A DNA stretch of 6,705 nt from an uncultured Bacilli bacterium (GCA_944372315.1 CALVYX010000013.1:1-6705), one strand, 5' to 3'. Positions 1-5,738 are shown, counted from the first letter of the stretch. Numbers and translations are program-made. Notes: generated by a model not told the origin, from the sequence alone.

Positions 1-8
1 CCTCCTTT
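1..8 (-). promoter_or_regulatory. Ribosome binding site of a gene beyond the left edge
   Basis: On the minus strand the last eight bases of the window read AAAGGAGG, a near-perfect Shine-Dalgarno sequence. A start codon would lie about 5-9 bases further left, outside the window. Together with the promoter just upstream, this implies another minus-strand gene downstream of greA. Nothing of its coding sequence is visible. Confidence 0.7.
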
Positions 9-19
9 ATCTTAATATG

Positions 20-47
20 ATCATAACATATTCATAAAAAATGTAAA
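20..47 (-). promoter_or_regulatory. Sigma-A-type promoter of the gene beyond the left edge
   Basis: Reading the minus strand, TTTACA (42-47) and TATGAT (20-25) are separated by 16 bases. The -10 hexamer is directly preceded by TGT, an extended -10 element. It lies between the greA terminator and the ribosome binding site at the left edge, which is where a new transcription unit should start. The predicted leader is short, roughly 20 bases. Confidence 0.6.
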
Positions 48-57
48 GAAGAACACA

Positions 58-82
58 ATAAAAAAAGTGTCAATCGACACTT
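58..82 (-). terminator. Rho-independent terminator of greA
   Basis: On the minus strand a 7-bp stem (AAGTGTC pairing with GACACTT, bases 82-76 and 71-65) with a 4-base loop is followed by a run of T. It begins 10 bases after the greA stop codon. The stem is short but has three G-C pairs, and its position is typical. Confidence 0.8.
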
Positions 83-92
83 AATTTGACAA

Positions 93-563
93 CTATTTAA
101 TAGCTGTGATTTCTATTTTATAAACTCCGTTAGGACTTTCTACTTCTACAATATCCCCAACTTTTTTATTCATAATTGCTTTTGCAATTGGACTTTCGTT
201 AGAAATTTTACTCATAAATGGATCAGCTTCTTGGCTACCAACAATTTTATATTCATCAGTCTCATCTTCATCATCACAGTATTTAATACATACAGTGGAA
301 CCAAGTTCTATTACATCACTATTTTTCTTTTCAATAATTTCTACATTTTCTAACATTTTTTTTTTTTTTTTAATACGTCCCTCAATTTCAGCTTGATCAT
401 TTTTAGCTGCATCGTAATCCGCATTTTCAGATAAATCACCTAAAGCTCTAGCCTCTTTAATTGCTTGAATATTTTCAGGACGCTTAACATTTATCAATTC
501 ATCTAATTCTTTTTTTAAGTCTTCCAACCCTTCTTTAGTAAGATAGATCTTCTTGTCGCGCAT
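93..563 (-). CDS. greA: Transcription elongation factor GreA
   Basis: GreA binds the RNA polymerase secondary channel and stimulates cleavage of backtracked transcripts. From ATG 563 the protein has 156 residues, the usual length. Residues 1-70 form the N-terminal coiled coil. Its tip carries the motif GDLSENADY (from residue 42), whose Asp43 and Glu46 correspond to the acidic tip residues that position the catalytic Mg2+ in Escherichia coli GreA. The C-terminal half is the FKBP-like GreA/GreB domain, with IVGSQEADP and SPIAKAIMNKKVGD motifs. Start choice: AGAGGTGAT overlaps an in-frame GTG at 572, so that codon is probably part of the ribosome binding site. ATG 563 has 8-base spacing and ATG 566 has 5. 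A dedicated promoter lies upstream and a terminator downstream, so it looks monocistronic. Five consecutive Lys codons are all AAA and create a run of 16 A with the next ATG. The alignment length of this region still matches the family, so the frame is intact as given. Confidence 0.97.
   Translation of the reverse strand: MRDKKIYLTKEGLEDLKKELDELINVKRPENIQAIKEARALGDLSENADYDAAKNDQAEIEGRIKKKKKMLENVEIIEKKNSDVIELGSTVCIKYCDDEDETDEYKIVGSQEADPFMSKISNESPIAKAIMNKKVGDIVEVESPNGVYKIEITAIK
356..371 (-). repeat. Homopolymer run, A16 on the coding strand of greA
   Basis: Sixteen consecutive T on the plus strand give A16 in greA mRNA, encoding Lys65-Lys69 and the first base of Met70. The tract sits in the descending arm of the coiled coil. 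Runs of this length are prone to polymerase slippage, replication slippage and sequencing error. Confidence 0.95.
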
Positions 564-596
564 CATTATCACCTCTTTTTTTCATATACTTTTAAA

Positions 597-625
597 ATGA
601 TACTACAACAAAAGACTTTTGTCAA
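597..625 (-). promoter_or_regulatory. greA promoter
   Basis: On the minus strand a perfect TTGACA (620-625) and TATCAT (597-602) are separated by exactly 17 bases, a strong sigma-A-type match. The expected transcript start is about 25 bases upstream of the greA ribosome binding site. The -35 hexamer lies in the loop and inner stem of the hairpin at 610-632, so terminator and promoter physically overlap. Confidence 0.75.
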
Positions 626-632
626 GTCTTTT
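610..632 (-). terminator. Hairpin after the HD-domain gene, probable terminator
   Basis: On the minus strand AAAAGACTT pairs with AAGTCTTTT (9 bp) around the loop GACAA, starting 15 bases after the stop codon of the HD-domain gene. The stem itself ends in TTTT and is followed by GTTGT, so the T tract is short and interrupted. It is probably a weak or leaky terminator of the U32-U32-HD operon. The same bases carry the -35 element of greA. Confidence 0.6.
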
Positions 633-647
633 TTGTTAACACCATTT

Positions 648-1772
648 CTACTTTATTTTTTCATAACTTTTGATAAAATAATCATCTGTCATACCAGCAA
701 TAAAATCAATTACTTTTCTTTTATTATTAGTATTATCAAGATATTTTTTATCCATGTTGTTTATAAATACTTGATAAATAGCACTATCTTTTTTAGTATA
801 TTCTAGATCATTAAAATATTTACTATATAATTTGTAAAAGGCATCTTTATAATATTTCAGTCTTTCTTTTGAGTTTGCTTTTGCATAAATATTTTTGTAA
901 TTAAAATCTTTTAAAGCAAATATAGCATGATAAACATCATCACTCAATTTAATATATGGTTTATCATAACTATTTTTTATAATATCCAAAATAATCGTAT
1001 TAATAATATCTTTATTGTTATCTCCTAAGATTTTAGTAATATCATCTGGAATATCACTTCTTTTTAATAAGCCTATTTGAATAGCATCCTCTATATCTCT
1101 TCCAATATAAGCAATGACATCAGAAATTCTTACAACACATCCTTCTAGTGTCATAGGGTGTATTTCTTTCGATACTTTTAAGTTTTTATAACACTCATGA
1201 TATTCCTTTAAAAAGTCTTCTTTGGTTTTTTTAAAATTAGGCTCATAAACATTATTTAATATTTCTCCATTATGACATAAAATTCCATCTAATACTTGGA
1301 CAGTTAAGTTTTTTCCTAATCCATTATTATCAATATCTAAATAAGTCCTAACACTTTGAACATTATGCATAAAATATTCCCCTAATTCTTGTTTAGATAT
1401 TTCATTTAGGATTGCCTCTCCTACATGGCCTATAGGAGTATGACCAATATCATGACCAAGGGCTATTGCTTCTATTAAATCTTCATTTAAATTAAGACAT
1501 CTGCCAATAGTTCTTGCTACTTTACTTACTAGTTGTACATGAACAATACGTTTAGACACGTGATCATTATCTTGAAAAGAGAAAACTTGAGTTTTATCAA
1601 TATATCTAGTGTAAGAAATACTATGAATAATTCTATCTATATCTCTAAAGAAAGGTGGCCTTATATCATCTTGTTCATTAACAAATCTAATAGCACTACT
1701 ACTTTTAGTAGCATATTTTGATAACCCTTCCTCACGACTCAATAAAATCTTTTTAATATCATTATAATTCAT
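648..1772 (-). CDS. HD-domain dNTP triphosphohydrolase-like protein (dGTPase family)
   Basis: The family hydrolyses deoxynucleoside triphosphates to deoxynucleoside and tripolyphosphate and acts in the cytoplasm on dNTP pools. The protein has 374 residues. It shows the family signatures in order: DRIIHSISYTRYIDKTQVF (45-64); RIVHVQLVSKVARTIGR (75-91) with metal ligand His78; ALGHDIGHTPIGHVGE (104-119) with the HD pair His107-Asp108; HNVQSVR (136-142); and SDVIAYIGRDIEDA (217-230) with the fourth ligand Asp218. All four metal-binding residues are therefore present and the enzyme is probably active. The C-terminal third (from about 240) is helical and less conserved. ATG 1772 lies one base after the TAA of the upstream U32 gene, and its weak ribosome binding site (GAGAGTGA) is inside that gene's last codons. 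This suggests translational coupling. Substrate preference (dGTP or several dNTPs) cannot be read from the sequence. Confidence 0.9.
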   Translation of the reverse strand: MNYNDIKKILLSREEGLSKYATKSSSAIRFVNEQDDIRPPFFRDIDRIIHSISYTRYIDKTQVFSFQDNDHVSKRIVHVQLVSKVARTIGRCLNLNEDLIEAIALGHDIGHTPIGHVGEAILNEISKQELGEYFMHNVQSVRTYLDIDNNGLGKNLTVQVLDGILCHNGEILNNVYEPNFKKTKEDFLKEYHECYKNLKVSKEIHPMTLEGCVVRISDVIAYIGRDIEDAIQIGLLKRSDIPDDITKILGDNNKDIINTIILDIIKNSYDKPYIKLSDDVYHAIFALKDFNYKNIYAKANSKERLKYYKDAFYKLYSKYFNDLEYTKKDSAIYQVFINNMDKKYLDNTNNKRKVIDFIAGMTDDYFIKSYEKIK

Positions 1773-1773
1773 A

Positions 1774-2958
1774 TTACTTCACTCTCTTTCTTAACATGGA
1801 ATACCCGGTAATTTCTCCATCTACTTTTAATTTAATAATCTCTTCCGGATGCCTTGCTACTGTAATTAGATTCATATCTTCATCATACATATCCTGAATA
1901 ATAAAAGAATGTACTTCTCCACTAGGAGTAAATAATTCTACTTCATCTCCCACTCCAAAATAATTTCTCTCAACTAAAGTCACTATTTTTTCTTTTGGAT
2001 CATAAGAGATAACTAAACCTAAAAAGTCTTGATTAGAGATTTCTTGTCTTCCTGTATAATATTGATCGGTAAAATCTGCTTCATGATATAAATAATGTGC
2101 AGAAGTTTCACGATTAGCTACACGTGATAATATCTTCTCTTCTTTTTCTAATGCTTCTTCCGTTAATTGATTGTTATAATGTAAATCAATTATTCTACGA
2201 TAACATCCAATTACCGTGGCTAAATAATATAAAGAACGCATTCTTCCCTCTACTTTTAAGGAAACAACTCCGATATCCATTAAGGTACTAATATATCTTG
2301 ATGCATTTAAGTCCTTAGTTGCCATTGTAAATTTTTGATCGTTATTTTCTATAGTAAAAGTAAAACGACATACTTGACTACACCCACCACGATTAGAATC
2401 ACGATTCGTTAAATAATTAGATAAAGTACATCTTCCGCTATAAAAAGTACACATTGCTCCATGAATAAATACTTCTACATCCATATTAGTTTTATCAATA
2501 ATATCTTTAATCTCACAAATAGATAACTCCCTTGCTAAAACGACACGATCTACTCCTTCATTCTTAAAGAAATTAACGGCTTCTATATTAGTAGTAGAGT
2601 TTTGAGTACTTAAATGGACTTCTACTTTTGGAAAATTAGTCTTTATATACTTAATAATAAAAGGATCACTTACAATAAAAGCATCTATTCCAGCATCAGC
2701 AACAGCTTTTATATAATCATTCACTCCAGAAATATCTTCGTTATGAAATACGATATTTAAAGTTAAATATACTTTCTTGTTTAATGAATGGGCAAAAGTA
2801 CACGCTTCTTTTATCTCTTCTATCGAAAAATTATTCGCATTTGCTCTAAGACTATAATCTTGTCCACCAATATATACAGCATCCGCCCCATATAATAAAG
2901 TAACTTTTAAACGTTCTAAATCCCCAGCAGGAGACAATAACTCAATCTTTTTTTTCAT
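1774..2958 (-). CDS. trhP2: Peptidase U32 family protein, tRNA uridine-34 hydroxylation (TrhP2/YrrO-like)
   Basis: Bacterial U32 proteins of this type (TrhP/YegQ in E. coli, YrrO in Bacillus subtilis) are needed to form 5-hydroxyuridine at the tRNA wobble position. The old 'collagenase/peptidase' label is probably misleading. The 394-residue protein has a TIM-barrel-like core starting ELLSPAGDLERLKVTLLYGADAVYIGG. It carries the complete U32 signature EVFIHGAMCTFYSGRCTLS (162-180), the second motif GGCSQVCR (191-198), and LKVEGRMRS (234-242). Cys170, Cys177, Cys193 and possibly Cys197 are candidates for the iron-sulfur cluster known from related U32 proteins. The C-terminal 80 residues form the small beta-barrel U32 C-terminal domain. 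The start ATG 2958 has AAGGTGA at 6-base spacing. It overlaps the end of the preceding U32 gene by 17 bases, indicating a coupled pair. The subfamily is fairly certain; the exact reaction is inferred from homologues. Confidence 0.92.
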   Translation of the reverse strand: MKKKIELLSPAGDLERLKVTLLYGADAVYIGGQDYSLRANANNFSIEEIKEACTFAHSLNKKVYLTLNIVFHNEDISGVNDYIKAVADAGIDAFIVSDPFIIKYIKTNFPKVEVHLSTQNSTTNIEAVNFFKNEGVDRVVLARELSICEIKDIIDKTNMDVEVFIHGAMCTFYSGRCTLSNYLTNRDSNRGGCSQVCRFTFTIENNDQKFTMATKDLNASRYISTLMDIGVVSLKVEGRMRSLYYLATVIGCYRRIIDLHYNNQLTEEALEKEEKILSRVANRETSAHYLYHEADFTDQYYTGRQEISNQDFLGLVISYDPKEKIVTLVERNYFGVGDEVELFTPSGEVHSFIIQDMYDEDMNLITVARHPEEIIKLKVDGEITGYSMLRKRVK

Positions 2959-3814
2959 CTTTCTTCACCTTAAATATTGTCTTTTTATTAAAAAATCCAG
3001 TATTATTCCCTATTAAATCAATTACTTCCTGTATACTACTCGCACTATTGTTTTCTAAAATATTATTGACTAAAAATACCAACTTTTCTAATAACATATC
3101 TGAAATATGATAGCCATCAATGATTCCATATTCAATCCCGGCACCATTTAATTCCTGTAAATAAGAAGTTCCATTAATAATATTACCTTCTAAAATACAA
3201 GTCCCATCCTTCGTTTCCGTAACAATATAACTATTATCTTTTTCTTCTATTATTTTAGGAGTATCATCATATTCTTTTTTCATACTTTCATAATAATTAG
3301 TTAATAACTTCCTTTTAGAGTGTGCCATAATAGGTCGTCCTATCAAATATGTAAATAATTTCATTTTTGTATGATGTTTTATTTCAATCATTTCATCAGT
3401 TGTAATTTCACTAGCTAAAACTCCATACTTGACTCCTTTATCATAATAATAATTACAAGTATTATAGTTAGTTACCATATGAGTTTGATGCCATACTAAA
3501 TCATATTCAAACTTATATTTATTGTAAATAGATAAAATAGATAAATCATAAAATAACACCCCTTTAATAGAAAGATTATTTAATTCAATAAGTACTTTTT
3601 CTAAAGAAGGAAGTTCACTATTAAAAATTGTTTTATTCATACTAATAAATATTTCAGTACTAGGATTTCCTTCTACTATTTTTTTTATTTCTTCTATAGT
3701 TACTACTGGATAATTAATAGAAAAGTTTTCTAAACCAAAAATAAAGGCTTTCGCCCCTATTTTTGTATATTTATCTAAATTTTCTATACTACTAGGAACA
3801 ACTGTAATTTTCAT
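2942..3814 (-). CDS. trhP1: U32-family partner protein, TrhP1/YrrN-like, lacking the cysteine signature
   Basis: This is the shorter member of the U32 pair, which in Bacillus subtilis (YrrN with YrrO) works in tRNA wobble-uridine hydroxylation. From ATG 3814 it has 290 residues. GAGGTGG sits 5 bases upstream of that ATG, so an in-frame TTG at 3826, which overlaps the ribosome binding site, is not the start. Recognisable family segments are IGAKAFIFGLENFSI (19-33), VWHQTHMVTNYNTCNYYYDK (107-126), GVLASEITTDEMIEIK (131-146) and HSKRKLLTNYYE (165-176). Where TrhP2 has its HGAMC...GRC cluster, this protein has LIGRPIMAHSKRK with no cysteine. It also has no C-terminal GGC..CR motif or U32 C-terminal domain. 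It is therefore unlikely to bind the same cluster itself and may be a structural partner. It overlaps trhP2 by 17 bases and is the first gene of the operon. Confidence 0.82.
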   Translation of the reverse strand: MKITVVPSSIENLDKYTKIGAKAFIFGLENFSINYPVVTIEEIKKIVEGNPSTEIFISMNKTIFNSELPSLEKVLIELNNLSIKGVLFYDLSILSIYNKYKFEYDLVWHQTHMVTNYNTCNYYYDKGVKYGVLASEITTDEMIEIKHHTKMKLFTYLIGRPIMAHSKRKLLTNYYESMKKEYDDTPKIIEEKDNSYIVTETKDGTCILEGNIINGTSYLQELNGAGIEYGIIDGYHISDMLLEKLVFLVNNILENNSASSIQEVIDLIGNNTGFFNKKTIFKVKKDEKKD

Positions 3815-3837
3815 AATCCACCTCAATTGATATTACT

Positions 3838-3846
3838 ATTGTATCA
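3838..3846 (-). promoter_or_regulatory. Extended -10 promoter of the U32-U32-HD operon
   Basis: On the minus strand TGATACAAT (TGn plus TACAAT) lies about 24 bases upstream of the trhP1 start ATG. No good -35 hexamer is present at 16-18 bases, which is tolerated when an extended -10 exists. I see no terminator between the preceding surface-protein remnant and this site, so readthrough is also possible. Confidence 0.5.
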
Positions 3847-3877
3847 CAAAAGTTTCTAAATAGCATTAATAATTCAA

Positions 3878-4609
3878 TTAAGTTGTTTTAATGACATAAG
3901 GCTCATCACTTGATCCGTTTCCTCCAGTTATAGTTACATCACTCTCTAAATTGATCACCGGTCGAATTCCATAAGAATTAGTAACACGATCACCACTTAA
4001 ATAACCTCCTGCAGCAACACGATCAACATAAGTGTAAGTACCACCAAAAGACACAGGACTAATCGTCCAATAATAGGAACCTGTATACAAATAATAAGTA
4101 GTATTAGAAGACATTCCTCCTCCAGCATACATTATTTCATCTGCCGTAATTAACCCAATAGGATAAAATAGTTTTTTGTTCCCTTTACTACTACTAGATG
4201 TCGTATATAAATCATTACTTTGTGGACAAGCAAACTGTGGTTGATATGTATTTGTTACTCTATTAGATGGTGCATATGTTGTTACTTGAGAACTATATCC
4301 AAGTCCACTATATATACTTCGGTCTCCACAAAAACCCGCATCTGCTAAATAGGTTGAGTAATTATCTAATAAATTTTCTTTATACCACTGTTCTAATTCT
4401 TTTTTTACTACACTAGAAGTAGTATTAGTATGAGTTGCATCATAACTACTACTTCCTATCTCTCCATACATGTATCCTACATAAGCATTATCATTTGCTT
4501 CTTGGTTAAACATGCTATTTCCTATTGTTGCAGCAGTTCCTGTAGCATCTGGTGTCGTTCCTTGATATATTAATCTAATACTTTCGTCTTCATTAATTCG
4601 TATGATCCT
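3878..4609 (-). pseudogene. 5'-truncated remnant of a secreted Tyr/Ser-rich protein family
   Basis: The frame is open from an in-frame TAG (4610-4612) to TAA 3880. Homology-like sequence begins immediately after that TAG with RIIRINEDESIRLIYQG, but the first usable start is ATG 4513, leaving 211 residues. Family features include DNAYVGYMYG, YLADAGFCGDRS, FACPQSNDLYTT, GNKKLFYPIGLITADEI, YYWTISP and YGIRPVINLESDV. From memory, full-length members are larger surface proteins in gut Bacilli/RF39-like genomes. They have an N-terminal membrane anchor and a conserved Trp directly before RIIRIN; the C-terminal part resembles DUF6273-type domains. Here the signal peptide and upstream half are missing, and the first 17 bases overlap the end of the preceding gene in another frame. 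A chance AGGA 6 bases before ATG 4513 could allow a cytosolic fragment. Function is unknown, and the molecular event (deletion or assembly error) is inferred. The DNA is low-complexity, rich in Ser, Thr and Tyr codons, unlike its neighbours. Confidence 0.65.
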
Positions 4610-5066
4610 CTACATAAATAAACGTTAACATGAATTCTTTTTTCGTTTCACTGATATTCGTTACTCCACTTTTATATTTAATCGTTACTTTCGCTGTATT
4701 GGTCTCTCCTGGTGCTAAGGTTGTTACTTCTTCTAATACTCCACTAATTTCATAGGTGATATTACTATTTTCGTCTTCAATTATTTCAATATCATTTAAT
4801 TTTGCTGGAATATTCCCTTGATTAGATAAGGTAATGGTATACGTGATGGTAGAACTTGATGTTAGTAAGTTAGCATTTAAGGTTACTGTATTACTTACAT
4901 AGTTACTACTAATACTACTTGCTCCATTACTTGTGGTATTAGTAACGTTCGTTACTTTTACTATCCAACTTCTATCTATACTTGCTATTCCGTCTAGTTC
5001 TATATATTGACTTAAGGCAGCATACCCTAAACTCATGACAAATACCACGAAACATAAAGATAACAC
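4593..5066 (-). CDS. Membrane-anchored or secreted beta-sandwich protein with damaged start
   Basis: The open frame has 157 codons from a GTG. It begins in the middle of a hydrophobic segment (LSLCFVVFVMSLGYAALSQ) that looks like a signal peptide or anchor of the kind ending in GYA/F-S. About 130 Ser/Thr/Asn-rich residues follow, with TITYTITLSNQGNIPAKL and LAPGETNTAKVTIKYKS, typical of extracellular Ig-like (DUF11/CARDB-like) domains. It ends in LTFIYVED, a usual end for this family. The expected basic N-terminus is missing from this frame. Upstream, in frame, lies TGA (5076-5078). An ATG at 5079 followed by AAG AAT is offset by one base, and restoring two bases there would give MKNILVLSLC. 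The gene therefore seems recently broken by a 2-base loss or nonsense change, or poorly translated from GTG 5066. No enzyme motif is visible; a surface or adhesin-like role is inference. Confidence 0.65.
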   Translation of the reverse strand: MLSLCFVVFVMSLGYAALSQYIELDGIASIDRSWIVKVTNVTNTTSNGASSISSNYVSNTVTLNANLLTSSSTITYTITLSNQGNIPAKLNDIEIIEDENSNITYEISGVLEEVTTLAPGETNTAKVTIKYKSGVTNISETKKEFMLTFIYVEDHTN

Positions 5067-5143
5067 TAGTATTCTTCATTTTGTAAAGAACCTTTTTATT
5101 CTCTTTATTCTTACCAACTCCGTTTTAGTTTATCTCTTATATC

Positions 5144-5174
5144 ATTATACCCCTTCTCCCCAGGAAATTTTCAA
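5144..5174 (-). promoter_or_regulatory. Possible promoter of the surface-protein gene (proximal)
   Basis: On the minus strand a perfect TATAAT (5144-5149) is preceded by TTGAAA (5169-5174) at a long spacing of 19 bases. It lies about 65 bases upstream of the ATG at 5079. The consensus -10 supports it; the spacing weakens it. Confidence 0.4.
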
Positions 5175-5229
5175 CTAAAACTTTTGAGGATTTTACATTA
5201 TTTGACAGGATATGATATCTTATAACTTT

Positions 5230-5257
5230 ATTCTATCAGATAAACTTTTTATTTCAA
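5230..5257 (-). promoter_or_regulatory. Possible promoter of the surface-protein gene (distal)
   Basis: On the minus strand TTGAAA (5252-5257) and TAGAAT (5230-5235) are separated by 16 bases, and TGA directly precedes the -10 hexamer. It lies 25 bases after the rbfA terminator and would give a leader of roughly 145 bases before the ATG at 5079. Both hexamers are good, but the region is very AT-rich. Confidence 0.45.
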
Positions 5258-5281
5258 ATACTCCTACACCCTATAAATTTC

Positions 5282-5311
5282 GACAAAAAAATATAGGAAA
5301 ATCCTATATTT
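5282..5311 (-). terminator. Rho-independent terminator of rbfA, overlapping its stop codon
   Basis: On the minus strand AAATATAGGA pairs perfectly with TCCTATATTT (10 bp, loop TTT), followed by a T run (7 T counted with the end of the stem). The rbfA stop TAG is inside the ascending stem, so the last codons of rbfA form the hairpin. Confidence 0.88.
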
Positions 5312-5651
5312 CATCTTTTTTATGAAGTTCTTCAATCTTTTTTTCTATTCGCTCCCCATACTCAATAGACTCATCAAATACGAATTTTAACTCTGGGGTA
5401 TGTCTTATTTCTACTCTTTCACTAAGTTTACCTCTAATAAAAGAACTAGCTCTTTCCAAAGCTTTTATTGTTTCATTCTTTCTACTAGTGTCTAGTACCG
5501 TAAAATATACTTTAGCATAACTTAAATCATTCGTTATTTCACAATCAGTAATCGTTACAAACTTGATATCCTCATCTTTGATTTCTGTACTTAATATGTA
5601 ACTTATTTCCTTTACAAAAGTACTATTCAATCTTTCTATCTTAACACTCAT
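5304..5651 (-). CDS. rbfA: Ribosome-binding factor A
   Basis: RbfA is a cytoplasmic factor that binds immature 30S subunits and helps the final maturation of 16S rRNA; it is also needed in the cold. The 115-residue protein matches the family length and single KH-like domain. It begins RLNSTFVKEISYILSTEIKD (7-26), followed by VTITDCEITNDLSYAKVYFT (the central beta-strands), the helix KALERASSFIRGKLSER, and the closing EIRHTPELKFVFDESIEYGERI, which is highly characteristic. ATG 5651 is preceded by AAGGAGGA, an excellent ribosome binding site. It has its own promoter and terminator and so appears monocistronic. In many Bacillota rbfA follows nusA-infB, but neither is adjacent here. The upstream neighbour is an unrelated hypothetical gene. 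Confidence 0.95.
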   Translation of the reverse strand: MSVKIERLNSTFVKEISYILSTEIKDEDIKFVTITDCEITNDLSYAKVYFTVLDTSRKNETIKALERASSFIRGKLSERVEIRHTPELKFVFDESIEYGERIEKKIEELHKKDEI

Positions 5652-5677
5652 GTTGATTCCTCCTTAAATATACTTAT

Positions 5678-5706
5678 ATCATACCTTTTTTTAGAAATTC
5701 TTGCAA
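5678..5706 (-). promoter_or_regulatory. rbfA promoter
   Basis: On the minus strand TTGCAA (5701-5706) and TATGAT (5678-5683) are separated by 17 bases. The predicted transcript starts about 20 bases before the rbfA start, just upstream of AAGGAGGA. The -35 element touches the T tract of the preceding terminator. Confidence 0.7.
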
Positions 5707-5738
5707 TAAAAAAGCAAGATTAATTCTTTTTATCTTGC
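5705..5738 (-). terminator. Rho-independent terminator overlapping the end of the 266-residue gene
   Basis: On the minus strand GCAAGAT (5732-5738) pairs with ATCTTGC (5714-5720) around an 11-base A-rich loop and is followed by TTTTTTATT. The stop codon TAA (5720-5722) lies at the loop/stem boundary, so the last codons build the hairpin. Confidence 0.82.

Noticed and set aside
86..91. TTGACA on the plus strand at the end of greA
   Set aside because: No -10 element follows at 16-18 bases and there is no plus-strand gene to serve.
597..806. Plus-strand open frame of 69 codons opposite the HD-domain gene end
   Set aside because: It is a hydrophobic translation of AT-rich antisense sequence, covers the hairpin and greA promoter, has no ribosome binding site and lies mostly opposite a well-supported gene.
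1533..1721. Plus-strand open frame of 62 codons
   Set aside because: It lies entirely opposite the conserved motifs of the HD-domain gene, with no ribosome binding site or recognisable product.
1774..2958. Secreted collagenase/protease reading of the U32 protein
   Set aside because: There is no signal peptide, and the operon context and pairing fit the tRNA-hydroxylation U32 subfamily much better than the historical peptidase label.
3844..3877. Possible terminator after the truncated surface gene
   Set aside because: Only a weak 5-bp A/T stem (TTAAT with ATTAA) without a T run is present.
4590..4612. Programmed ribosomal frameshift joining the two surface-protein frames
   Set aside because: No slippery heptamer or downstream structure is evident, and a fused product would skip the segment that normally precedes RIIRIN. 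A deletion scar is simpler.
5066..5117. TGA read as Trp (code 4), which would extend the surface protein upstream to a basic N-terminus
   Set aside because: All visible Trp codons in the window are TGG, and TGA ends trhP1 at the usual place. An AT-rich genome with TGA as Trp would use it often. The TGA here is better explained by a frameshift or nonsense change.
5209..5219. 11-base palindrome GATATGATATC near the distal surface-gene promoter, operator-like
   Set aside because: Five-base arms of A/T-rich sequence occur often by chance in such DNA, and no second copy was noticed in the window.
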